From a virus, in IMG/VR virus record IMGVR_UViG_3300025430_000019, positions 1 through 63,498 of that record: a DNA stretch of 63,498 bases. One strand, given 5' to 3'. The translations under genes were made by a program, and so were the position numbers. The notes beneath the pieces were generated by a model. That model was not told the origin of the DNA, did not search any database, and saw nothing but the letters and a program-made list of their open reading frames with translations. The first letter of the stretch is position 1. Each line of letters begins with the position of its first letter. Shown here piece by piece: positions 8,435 through 15,258 of the stretch.

Positions 8435-9384
8435 ATAGCAGCATTACCTTTAATATTTGTATTGAGCTTTGTTTGACCATCCCTGTACGCATCGCCTCTC
8501 TCAAGTCCATCACCAAGGCGTTTAGCAAGTTGAAGTGCTTCAGAGTACTTATCTTCGTAGTACTTAACCATATCCTGCTCACCCTTCATGAATAGCATTG
8601 CTTCGCGCATAGATCCATATAAAAGCACGGGATCAAAGTTATCCCCCAACCAGCTTGTGCCAGTTGAGTTGTTAATCGTTGCAACTGGAACGGAAAAGCC
8701 AGAACCAGAGCCGCCAACATAGGTAGACAATACGCTCAATGTATCTCCTACCTGGTAGAAGTTACCACCATTTTGCAGAGTAACTGAAGAAACCGTTCCG
8801 CCAGAACCGATCAAAATATCTCCATAAGCGCCATTTCCAGATCCGCCAGACAACGGTACATTCTGATAAAGACCAGGAGTATATGTAGATCCAGCAGTTA
8901 CCGATCCAAGGCCAGTAATAATGCCTTGAACGATTGAGGGCGGATAAAAGAAATAGTGCAGTTCTACGTTATAAGTATTTGTAGAATCTGGGGTAGGACC
9001 AAGAATACAAGATAACTCATTAGCATTGCCGTACTGAGGGCCAAATATCGCATAATACTTAGGAACACCAGTAGCATTTGGGCTAGGATAAGCTTCTCTA
9101 ATAAAGTTAACGTCTTTATTAAGCAGATAAGTAAAAGGTACAGTCGTATAGTCAGACGTATAAACAGCTATTGAATAAGTAGATAGCCAATCTAATGGCA
9201 AAGATAAATACTGATTCCCGCCGGTTAAAGTACCTGTTACGTTCTTACGGAGTGAGGCAAAATTAATCGTGTTATACACACGCTCCTCACACTGCTGAAC
9301 GAATATAGGAATATTTGAAAGAAACAAAGACTCCGTATTCTCAGCATACGCTTGGATCGTGTTGTATAACGTCTCGTAGTTCAC
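8431..9384 (-). CDS. Head-tail connector/adaptor with inserted Gly-rich domain
   Basis: 317 residues. The helical N terminus (YNTIQAYAENTESLFLSNIPIFVQQCEERVYNTINFASLR) and C terminus (REAMLFMKGEQDMVKYYEDKYSEALQLAKRL) fit the all-helical adaptor ring proteins under the portal, comparable in role to T7 gp11 or P22 gp4. Between residues about 153 and 238 an unrelated Gly/Ser/Thr-rich beta domain is inserted (SGGSGNGAYGDILIGSGG, GGSGSGFSVPVATIN), probably looping outward from the ring. Assignment rests on pattern and gene order near 10237-11169. Confidence 0.6.
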   Translation of the reverse strand: MNYETLYNTIQAYAENTESLFLSNIPIFVQQCEERVYNTINFASLRKNVTGTLTGGNQYLSLPLDWLSTYSIAVYTSDYTTVPFTYLLNKDVNFIREAYPSPNATGVPKYYAIFGPQYGNANELSCILGPTPDSTNTYNVELHYFFYPPSIVQGIITGLGSVTAGSTYTPGLYQNVPLSGGSGNGAYGDILIGSGGTVSSVTLQNGGNFYQVGDTLSVLSTYVGGSGSGFSVPVATINNSTGTSWLGDNFDPVLLYGSMREAMLFMKGEQDMVKYYEDKYSEALQLAKRLGDGLERGDAYRDGQTKLNTNIKGNAAI

Positions 9385-9623
9385 GCCATTGGCCCCCTAG
9401 CAATTCTGCCTTTAGTAGCAGCGCCATTTCCACGAGTTTCAATTCCTGTTGTCTCAACCATATCGTTGTGACCAATAGAAACACCACCGTTTAGTGGAGT
9501 CCAATTTTTACGGGTTGGCATTTCAACAGAGAAACCAATGTCTTTTTGCTCTAAAGCAGAACCATCCATTTTGTGTGGCGGCGCATACTCAGATGCTGGG
9601 CCATTAAACTTTTTAGTAGCCAT
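9381..9623 (-). CDS. Small conserved phage protein
   Basis: 80 residues, basic and low-complexity at the C terminus (GIETRGNGAATKGRIARGPMA). That ending resembles the short tails of the neighbouring proteins at 11923-12516 and 12688-13338. Start ATG overlaps the TAA of the upstream small gene (TAATG, 9621-9625), and the stop overlaps the ATG of the connector gene. Probably a minor virion or assembly protein; no function is recognised. Confidence 0.6.
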   Translation of the reverse strand: MATKKFNGPASEYAPPHKMDGSALEQKDIGFSVEMPTRKNWTPLNGGVSIGHNDMVETTGIETRGNGAATKGRIARGPMA

Positions 9624-9802
9624 TATTTGCTCCCAGGTTTTTGGTTGCGTGCACGTGCTAGATTACGGCCCATAGCTTTCATAGCTTTGCCTGTTACACC
9701 GCCCTTAGCCATTTTCTTTACGCCAAGTTTCTTTTCTTCTTTTTGAAGCATTGACTTAATAAGCTTTTTGTCTTCTGCTTCGTCTTCATGTTTTTTAGCC
9801 AT
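9623..9802 (-). CDS. Small Lys-rich protein
   Basis: 59 residues, read directly from the minus strand: it starts MAKKHEDEAEDKKLIKSM and ends RNLARARNQKPGSK. TAGGAG precedes the ATG at 9802, and the stop overlaps the next gene's start (TAATG). Composition is strongly basic with an acidic patch near the N terminus. The MAKGGVTGKAMK segment resembles the Met/Lys/Gly-rich patches in other genes of this cluster. Likely a small DNA- or capsid-associated protein; function unknown. Confidence 0.65.
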   Translation of the reverse strand: MAKKHEDEAEDKKLIKSMLQKEEKKLGVKKMAKGGVTGKAMKAMGRNLARARNQKPGSK

Positions 9803-9811
9803 TTTCTACTC

Positions 9812-10234
9812 CTACGTTATCGTTACAGAATTTACCGTGCCATTTGCAACCAAATAGTTTGGCGTTAACTTTCTATCAAACCCACTAGCCCCACCTACTG
9901 GACGCCAGCCCCACTGAATAACTCGACTTCCAGTCTCTGGATACCCAACTTCATTCAATGTGTTTAGCACGCCATTTTGGGTTTGCAAACCACTGTTACC
10001 GGAACCATAATAACTTATATCAGGTCTTGGCTCACGAACCGCTTGCGGATCGTTAACTGGATACATACCCAATTGTAGTTGTGGATGATCTGGGTCCCAA
10101 CATTCTCTGCAAACTTTAATCGAATAAGGTTTGGTTTTTATTGTCTCTTTTTTAAGCTCTACAAGTTTGTATCGTTGACCGCATCTGTCACATTCAGCAA
10201 TCGCAAACTTGCCAGAAGAATACTTACTTGGCAT
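9812..10234 (-). CDS. Zinc-ribbon virion-associated protein
   Basis: 140 residues. Residues 15-45 contain CDRCGQRYKL...KVCRECWDPDHP, a four-cysteine zinc ribbon (CxxC...CxxC). The rest (PQLQLGMYPVNDPQAVREPRPD; WGWRPVGGASG) is a conserved phage pattern. It sits between the two connector-like genes, so a tail-completion or head-tail junction role is plausible. That role is inference. Confidence 0.6.
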   Translation of the reverse strand: MPSKYSSGKFAIAECDRCGQRYKLVELKKETIKTKPYSIKVCRECWDPDHPQLQLGMYPVNDPQAVREPRPDISYYGSGNSGLQTQNGVLNTLNEVGYPETGSRVIQWGWRPVGGASGFDRKLTPNYLVANGTVNSVTIT

Positions 10235-10236
10235 GG

Positions 10237-11169
10237 CTACCTCGAATAGAAGATGTTCCTAGGAACCCAACGAATCGGGGCAGTTTCTCTGTCTTCAGTA
10301 GCCGCTAAATTAAACTGATCCTCGTAATCTTGTTTAAGCATCATTACCCGATTTGGGTCAACTTCAGGCTTTTTAACGCTTATAAAATAAGCAAGCCCAG
10401 CCACAAAACAGTTAATAAACCTAAACGGTATATCCTGGATATTTACTCCACCGCCTGCATCTTGAATACGCCTCATGCGCCAATATACAAGTGTGTATGG
10501 GCCACCACCTGAATCTGGCGTGGGCCAAACGGTCAGGTTAGGAAGATATTGTATTGTTACAACTGCACCTGCAGTATGCGCTGCAGCGGTTGTTCCGTTT
10601 TGACCACGGTAACAGTTAACAATTTGGTTACCGCTAATATTAGCGTACCCAATAATTTCATTATCTAGCTGAATATACCCAGAAGACCGTAAGTTCTGGG
10701 TAGTGCTTAATGTTAAAGTCGTGTCTGTTGCAAGGCAAGTACTTGCAAGAGTTATAGTTGTTGTGTCTGAATTGCCAGTTTGGCGGTTATACCAAACTTG
10801 GATTGGGCGCCCAGTCGTTAATTTATTAGGTATAGTGGAATAGGTACTTTCACTAATACGGCTTAAATTAATGTCAGATTGATTAGAGGGGCTAGTATTA
10901 CTTGTACGGGTTACAAGATCAAGAATATCAATAGTATCAACTGGAACATTGTAAAAGGCTTGCCCCGTAACTAGGGGGATTACGCATTCTTCAACAGTCC
11001 AAAGATTAATACCGCGGTTTGACCACTCAATGGTCATAAGATTTATTGACCTACGCGCCGTGCGTAAGTCGTATCCAGACCGCATCTGAAGACCGCAACG
11101 CTCATACGACTCCTCGACTAACTCGGTGAGATCTAAATTAAACGCTGTGGTTCCAGATGTTTGTGCCAT
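10237..11169 (-). CDS. P22 gp4-like head-tail connector candidate
   Basis: 310 residues. The start (DLTELVEESYERCGLQMRSGYDLRTARRSINLMTIEWSNRGINLWTVEE) has the helix-turn-helix pattern seen at the N terminus of P22 gp4-type tail accessory factors that sit under the portal ring. The C terminus (IQDIPFRFINCFVAGLAYFISVKKPEV...LKQDYEDQFNLAATED) is helical and typical of the same group. A beta insertion occupies residues about 130-215 (TTITLASTCLATDTTLTLSTTQ...GYIQLDNEIIGYANISGNQIVNCYRGQ). Confidence 0.65.
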   Translation of the reverse strand: MAQTSGTTAFNLDLTELVEESYERCGLQMRSGYDLRTARRSINLMTIEWSNRGINLWTVEECVIPLVTGQAFYNVPVDTIDILDLVTRTSNTSPSNQSDINLSRISESTYSTIPNKLTTGRPIQVWYNRQTGNSDTTTITLASTCLATDTTLTLSTTQNLRSSGYIQLDNEIIGYANISGNQIVNCYRGQNGTTAAAHTAGAVVTIQYLPNLTVWPTPDSGGGPYTLVYWRMRRIQDAGGGVNIQDIPFRFINCFVAGLAYFISVKKPEVDPNRVMMLKQDYEDQFNLAATEDRETAPIRWVPRNIFYSR

Positions 11170-11171
11170 TA

Positions 11172-11474
11172 TTAATTGGCTTTATTAGATGCTGATTGTT
11201 CTTGAGCAACAGTCTGTGGAGCTTCAACTACTGGGGCTACAACTGGAGCAGCCACAATTACTGGGGCTTCTACTGTCGCAACTGGAGCCACTACTGGGCC
11301 TTCAATTACTGGAGCAGCAGGTTGTGCAATATCAAGGTGCTCTTCCAACTTAGCCAATAAGGCTTGAGTTTCTTGAGTTATTGCGCCGTGAGCAGCCTCT
11401 TGAGAAGCGGCTACATGCTTAATCAAAGCATATAAATGCTCAACGTTTGCTTCGATGTGTTTGAGTAAACTCAT
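11172..11474 (-). CDS. Small protein with Pro/Ala/Val-rich tail
   Basis: 100 residues. The N-terminal 50 residues are helical (LLKHIEANVEHLYALIKHVAASQEAAHGAITQETQALLAKLEEH). The C-terminal half is a repetitive Pro-Val-Val-Ala spacer (PVVAPVATVEAPVIVAAPVVAPVVEAP), likely an extended linker. Start ATG overlaps the upstream stop at 11471-11474. Function unknown. Confidence 0.55.
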   Translation of the reverse strand: MSLLKHIEANVEHLYALIKHVAASQEAAHGAITQETQALLAKLEEHLDIAQPAAPVIEGPVVAPVATVEAPVIVAAPVVAPVVEAPQTVAQEQSASNKAN

Positions 11475-11725
11475 TTTTTCTTCCTTGTTTTGGCTGATTT
11501 AATAAAATCTTGTTTAGTAGGGGCGCCTTTTGCCCCTGGCTTTCTCATTTTTTCTTTTGAACCATGCTTAATCCGGTCTTGCTTTGCATGGATATTGGCA
11601 TAAAGTCCGATAGGTCCGCCGCTTTTGTATACCTCAACATCATTTGGATTGTCCTTTCGAACAATCTTCTTTTTATCAGGCATTTTGGACGGATTTACTG
11701 CACCCATCCCACGGCTGGCCATCAT
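11471..11725 (-). CDS. Small basic phage protein
   Basis: 84 residues with about 30 percent Lys/Arg (KKKIVRKDNPND, KHGSKEKMRKPGAKGAPTKQDFIKSAKTRKKK). It belongs to the run of small basic genes between the major head genes and the connectors. Composition suggests nucleic-acid contact inside the virion or during assembly, which is inference. Start overlaps the upstream stop (11722-11725, ATGA-type). Confidence 0.55.
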   Translation of the reverse strand: MMASRGMGAVNPSKMPDKKKIVRKDNPNDVEVYKSGGPIGLYANIHAKQDRIKHGSKEKMRKPGAKGAPTKQDFIKSAKTRKKK

Positions 11726-11913
11726 TTCTTTTTAGCCATTCCACCACCGCACATAGCTTTGACGTGCTCGTGGTGTTTCATGTGACCAGCAGCATGTTCG
11801 CCGTATACTTTGTGATGGTGAACATGACCACCGTCTTCCATTTTTTCCATCATATGCACGTTATGTGTATGAGCTGGAGTTGCTTCCTTCATCATTGGTA
11901 CTTCGCGTTCCAT
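11722..11913 (-). CDS. His/Met-rich small protein
   Basis: 63 residues containing about 12 His and 10 Met (HTHNVHMMEKMEDGGHVHHH, GHMKHHEHVKAMCGGGMAKKK). The density of His, Met and one Cys resembles metal-binding peptides, for example for Ni, Cu or Zn. No family is recognised. The MCGGGMAKKK tail resembles the Met/Gly/Lys ends of neighbouring genes. Metal binding is an inference from composition. Confidence 0.55.
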   Translation of the reverse strand: MEREVPMMKEATPAHTHNVHMMEKMEDGGHVHHHKVYGEHAAGHMKHHEHVKAMCGGGMAKKK

Positions 11914-11922
11914 AATTACTCC

Positions 11923-12516
11923 TTAACAAAATTTACCACGGGTTTTGCCTTTTTGAGCAATACCATCTGCACGAGCTGAAGCTGTTCCGCCAGAAGCCAT
12001 CTTCTTAACAGTTTTGCCGCCACGTTTCATTCCGGTGTCGCTACCTGCCATTTTTTCTTCGAGGTCACGAGTATGTCCACGTTTTTGAAGTTTGGACTCA
12101 CCGAATTTACCATGTTTGTTTGATCCTTTTTCTACGTCTTCTGACATAGTTTTAGGACCCATAGTTTCACCACCTTTAGCCATTTTTTTCATAGATCCAC
12201 CTTTTTTCATACCAGGAGTTGGGGCCATACCGCCCATACCAGCTTGAGGTGGCATAGGAGCTTCAGCCATTGCAGGAGCAGGAGCGCCCATTTCTGGAGC
12301 AGCTGCAGGACGACGTTTAGCTGCGATCATTGCAGCTACCATTTTTGGGTTAATTTTTGACTTGGGCATATCACCACCTTTTGAGAACTTCTTACTTTTA
12401 TCAGCATCGCTGAAATCTTTCCCAACAGATTGTGGGATACCTACCTTTTTAGCAAACGCTGGGTTGTGCGCCACCGCCGCCATTAAGTTATGTTGAGCTT
12501 TGGACTTACTTGGCAT
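11923..12516 (-). CDS. Conserved basic virion-cluster protein
   Basis: 197 residues. The N terminus MPSKSKAQHNLMAAVAHNPAFAKKVGIPQSVGKDF is a pattern that recurs in environmental phages. The middle is Pro/Ala/Met-rich (PEMGAPAPAMAEAPMPPQAGMGGM). The C terminus ASARADGIAQKGKTRGKFC matches that of the gene at 12688-13338. Several MKKGG/MAKGG patches occur. No function is known to me; position and the shared tail suggest a head-associated protein. TTAAGGAGT at its stop supplies the next gene's Shine-Dalgarno sequence. Confidence 0.6.
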   Translation of the reverse strand: MPSKSKAQHNLMAAVAHNPAFAKKVGIPQSVGKDFSDADKSKKFSKGGDMPKSKINPKMVAAMIAAKRRPAAAPEMGAPAPAMAEAPMPPQAGMGGMAPTPGMKKGGSMKKMAKGGETMGPKTMSEDVEKGSNKHGKFGESKLQKRGHTRDLEEKMAGSDTGMKRGGKTVKKMASGGTASARADGIAQKGKTRGKFC

Positions 12517-12691
12517 CTTTCTTTACCAACTTCTGAACTGTATCAGTTTCCCAAATACGAATTATTAAATACACCAATGATAAAACACTTGTTATAAAAA
12601 ACACGGTAGGCTCCATCCAACCCATCATTCCAAGGAACGTAGTTGTAACAGCAGCTCCATCAGCCATTTCTTTTACATCATGTCCATTCAT
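12506..12691 (-). CDS. Holin-like small membrane protein
   Basis: 61 residues: a short soluble N terminus (MNGHDVKEMADGAAVTTTFLGMMGWM), a hydrophobic segment at about 27-46 (EPTVFFITSVLSLVYLIIRI), then WETDTVQKLVKKDAK. The pattern hydrophobic helix plus IRIWETxTVQKL and a charged tail matches small class II-type phage holins. It lies among head genes rather than in the lysis cassette at 61-63 kb, which has its own membrane protein. The start overlaps the stop of the upstream gene. Confidence 0.5.
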   Translation of the reverse strand: MNGHDVKEMADGAAVTTTFLGMMGWMEPTVFFITSVLSLVYLIIRIWETDTVQKLVKKDAK

Positions 12692-13338
12692 AAATATTTA
12701 CCCCTTGTATGTCCTCTCGATGCAATACCATCAGCGCGTTTAGAAGCATGTGAGCGAACTTTACCACCTCTACGCATATTTTCGCTACTGGGTTCTTTTG
12801 GCTTACCTATGTCATCTCTTGGGCCAGAATTAGATTCAGATGCGGTTTTAGACTTTAAACCTGGCATAGACCCAGATATTGACTTGCTTTCTAAATCACC
12901 CCGTGCAATGCGGTCTTTAGATTCTTTAGAAAGTTCTACTTTTTCGCTGGGGGCTGTTGCTTTATCAATTAAAGCACTTACGCCGGGATGTGCATTTCTT
13001 AAAGTTTCGTATGTTACTTTTCCAATAGAGCCTTCAGGCCTATCTTTTGTAGCGCGTTCAATAGCATTACCAATTTCATTTCCAGCGTCATAAGCAAGTC
13101 CAGCTGCACCAGCTCTATTAGCTGATCTTAATACAGAACGCCCACCAGCTTCTTGCTGTTGCTGTCTATTCCAGCTATTTTGAGCGTCGGAATTTAATCC
13201 TTTTTTAATGCGTTCTATATCATCTTTAATACCACTAAGATCTTCTTTAGGGTTAGGAACAATATCTTTAGCATTTGTCTTGCCAGAAGATTTAAAAGGT
13301 TCCATACCTTCTGGAGCTGATTTATTTAAACGTCCCAT
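12688..13338 (-). CDS. Conserved virion-cluster protein with shared C-terminal motif
   Basis: 216 residues, mostly hydrophilic and probably partly disordered, with a Gly/Ala patch at about 72-90. The last 19 residues (ASKRADGIASRGHTRGKYL) parallel the end of the gene at 11923-12516. MRRGGKVRSH before it parallels MKRGGKTVKK there. The duplicated tail may be a capsid- or DNA-targeting signal. No domain is recognised. Confidence 0.55.
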   Translation of the reverse strand: MGRLNKSAPEGMEPFKSSGKTNAKDIVPNPKEDLSGIKDDIERIKKGLNSDAQNSWNRQQQQEAGGRSVLRSANRAGAAGLAYDAGNEIGNAIERATKDRPEGSIGKVTYETLRNAHPGVSALIDKATAPSEKVELSKESKDRIARGDLESKSISGSMPGLKSKTASESNSGPRDDIGKPKEPSSENMRRGGKVRSHASKRADGIASRGHTRGKYL

Positions 13339-13339
13339 A

Positions 13340-13585
13340 TTAGCACTTCCAAGCTTTAAGAGATTTGTTAATTCTGCTATCTGGATCGTTCTTTTTCTTT
13401 TCGCCAGTTAACTTCTTTTTCATGCCTTCCATTCTGGCACAGAACGAATCTTTTCTTGAACCGCCTTCAGGTTGTGGGGGTTTCAAGTTATGTCCTTCTT
13501 TTTTAGCAGAAGCTCGCCCCTTAGCATTTAAACCGCCATTTGGGTTTTTACCTTCTTTGCGTTGCCATGCTGGGGACTTAGCCAT
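13340..13585 (-). CDS. DUF6321-type protein
   Basis: 81 residues. The sequence SPAWQRKEGKNPNGGLNAKGRASAKKEG...GGSRKDSFCARMEGMKKKL...KKNDPDSRINKSLKAWKC matches the DUF6321 pattern, a conserved small basic protein of phages that lies among head genes. The invariant-looking Cys, Arg and terminal WKC are present. Its molecular role is not established. ATG overlaps the TAA of the upstream gene (TAATG). Confidence 0.7.
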   Translation of the reverse strand: MAKSPAWQRKEGKNPNGGLNAKGRASAKKEGHNLKPPQPEGGSRKDSFCARMEGMKKKLTGEKKKNDPDSRINKSLKAWKC

Positions 13586-14361
13586 TATGTATTTCCTGCG
13601 TCTGCTGCGTTTTTAATCAGATAACCTTCTTGCGAAACTGTCAAAGCCGCAGTACCGGTACTAACTTTTGCTTGCAATTGAATGTCTGTTTTTTCCGGTA
13701 CAGCCCTAGGCATTACTCGCTGTGTATGGTAGTTGTTTGTAAACGGAGCCACAATAGTAACAGTCGGTACACCTGTGCTACTTGTTTGGTAGTTTTGATA
13801 CGTTGCAAAACCTGCGGGGTTGGCGTTTAAGCTGGTGTTAATATCAATCCGGCTTAAATAGAACGTATATCCGGCAGGCACAGTGTAAATGCCCATCAAA
13901 GTGCGGCCATTACCCGCCGCAATCTCTGCATACAATGTTGTATCTGATGTGTCTTTTAACGTAATATTACCAGTAGGAGCGCCACTAGCTACTGACATAC
14001 TGTTGATACGGAAATAAGACTTAACCGTAGTTACAGCCGTTGTACCGTTAAGTTTTATGTTTTCAGAAATTTGGTTGTAGTTTGCGTCTAAACCGTTAAT
14101 AGTTATTAACGAAGTTGCATCTGCGCCAGTGTTAACAGAACTAACAAGGTGCATTTGAATAGCAGATGACGGGAAAGTATAGGAGGTATTACCTTCCCAC
14201 ACAGGCACAAACGATGTACCTACCGCTGTTTGATAACCATAAATGTTTAAAACACTATGTCCATATACTTGACCACGAGCTACTTGTAGGTCAAATGGTT
14301 CCGTCTTGTTTTGACGTGTTGATGACGATATTATGCCGCCGCTAGATAACGATGTTGCCAT
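13585..14361 (-). CDS. Putative head decoration/virion protein
   Basis: 258 residues, beta-rich throughout (LINIYGYQTAVGTSFVPVWEGN; TGNITLKDTSDTTLYAEIAAGNGRTLMGIYTVPAGYTFYLSRID). The segment around TVPAGYTFYL is seen in phage structural proteins that coat the head. It follows a Rho-independent terminator (14387-14404), which may tune its level relative to the capsid gene. The decoration role is inferred. Confidence 0.55.
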   Translation of the reverse strand: MATSLSSGGIISSSTRQNKTEPFDLQVARGQVYGHSVLNIYGYQTAVGTSFVPVWEGNTSYTFPSSAIQMHLVSSVNTGADATSLITINGLDANYNQISENIKLNGTTAVTTVKSYFRINSMSVASGAPTGNITLKDTSDTTLYAEIAAGNGRTLMGIYTVPAGYTFYLSRIDINTSLNANPAGFATYQNYQTSSTGVPTVTIVAPFTNNYHTQRVMPRAVPEKTDIQLQAKVSTGTAALTVSQEGYLIKNAADAGNT

Positions 14362-14386
14362 GAATAATCTCCTTAAAGGTTAAAGA

Positions 14387-14404
14387 TAGGGGCCGAAGCC
14401 CCTA
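14387..14404 (-). terminator. Hairpin terminator/attenuator on minus strand
   Basis: Read on the minus strand: TAGGGGC, loop TTCG, GCCCCTA, then TCTTTAACCTTT. The seven-base GC-rich stem with a UUCG tetraloop lies five bases past the stop of the 14409-15110 gene. The T tract is weak, so it may act as an attenuator or RNA-stabilising hairpin. Confidence 0.65.
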
Positions 14405-14408
14405 GAGA

Positions 14409-15110
14409 TTAGTCAAAGTTACCGTATGGGTAAGCTGAGCTTGTACCAATGTTCATGTCATTTTGGTTGTAACGCATTGTTACCTCAATTTGACCTGATG
14501 TTGGAGTTGTTAAGCCAGTGTTAGTAATTTTAAGTGTTACAACAACTTGACCAAACCATGCTGGATCTGTACCAACTTGTGGGTTTTGGAAGTCTTGTAA
14601 TGTTGCACTAGCATAAGGCAATTGTGAGCCAACATAAGTTGCTGTTCCACGAGTAGCTGAAGTGATTGCAGCCATCGTAGCATATACACCAGTAGATGTA
14701 GCAAAGTTGTTAGAAACATAAGGCTGAATTGAATTAGCTGTTACGCTTCCATCAGTTGGCAATGTGCCAACGTCAACGATCACATCAGTGATATTGCAAG
14801 AATAAGGAATATAGAAAACTACGCCGCGATAAATAGTGCCTGTAGCGTCAGCAGTTGGGGCAGAAGCTTTAGTAGGTCCGCTATTGCTAAATACGCCAGC
14901 TTGTGGAGTATAAATAGTAGCAATGCTGTTTGGGATGTTATTAGATGCAACAAAAATACCAGAACCGCCACCGTAGTTAGCAGTGTTAGGTGTTGTTACA
15001 GAAAAATCTAATAGGGCCGTTTGAACGAGGTCTGTATAACCTACATCACGAATTGGGCCAAAACGATTTTGCCCAGATAGGATTGGGCCGGAGAATGTGG
15101 AACGTGCCAT
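14409..15110 (-). CDS. Putative head protein downstream of capsid
   Basis: 233 residues. The start MARSTFSGPILSGQNRFGPIRDVGYTDLVQTALLDFSVTT is a pattern of conserved phage head-region proteins. The rest is beta-rich (GTIYRGVVFYIPYSCNITDVIVDVGTLPTDGS; FGQVVVTLKITNTG). The flanking promoter, leader and terminator suggest it is expressed as its own unit at high level. That would suit a decoration or minor capsid protein. AAGGACATTTGTC precedes the ATG. Confidence 0.55.
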   Translation of the reverse strand: MARSTFSGPILSGQNRFGPIRDVGYTDLVQTALLDFSVTTPNTANYGGGSGIFVASNNIPNSIATIYTPQAGVFSNSGPTKASAPTADATGTIYRGVVFYIPYSCNITDVIVDVGTLPTDGSVTANSIQPYVSNNFATSTGVYATMAAITSATRGTATYVGSQLPYASATLQDFQNPQVGTDPAWFGQVVVTLKITNTGLTTPTSGQIEVTMRYNQNDMNIGTSSAYPYGNFD

Positions 15111-15121
15111 GACAAATGTCC

Positions 15122-15208
15122 TTATGCAAAAGTTACCTTGTTAATCGTTGCATCGTCTGCTGGGCCAGTGGCAACAAGGTGGAATTCCCAGATAACTGAA
15201 ATATACAC
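15122..15208 (-). CDS. Possible 28-residue ORF or gene remnant
   Basis: A GTG-started frame read from the minus strand ends ADDATINKVTFA followed by TAAGGA. That stop-plus-Shine-Dalgarno join is typical of genuine gene ends in this genome. The first codons overlap the -10 box of the promoter at 15200-15227, so both cannot be used as proposed. It may be a remnant of a head gene that lost its 5' part. Low confidence as a gene. Confidence 0.25.
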   Translation of the reverse strand: MYISVIWEFHLVATGPADDATINKVTFA

Positions 15209-15227
15209 TAAAAAATACAAAAGTCAA
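15200..15227 (-). promoter_or_regulatory. Sigma70-like promoter on minus strand
   Basis: Read on the minus strand: TTGACT (15227-15222), 16 bases, TATATT (15205-15200). It lies immediately beyond the capsid terminator, so transcription of the 14409-15110 gene can restart. The transcribed leader contains an 8-base perfect inverted repeat (ACCTTGTT at 15135-15142, AACAAGGT at 15173-15180). Confidence 0.6.
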
Positions 15228-15230
15228 TAA

Positions 15231-15254
15231 AAATGGGAGCCGAAGCCCCCATTT
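15231..15254 (-). terminator. Rho-independent terminator after major capsid gene
   Basis: On the minus strand the sequence is AAATGGGGGC, loop TTCG, GCTCCCATTT, then TTATTGAC. The stem is ten pairs with one G-T pair and is closed by a stable UUCG loop. It lies four bases past the capsid stop codon and is the strongest terminator in the late block. Confidence 0.85.
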
Positions 15255-15258
15255 ATTT

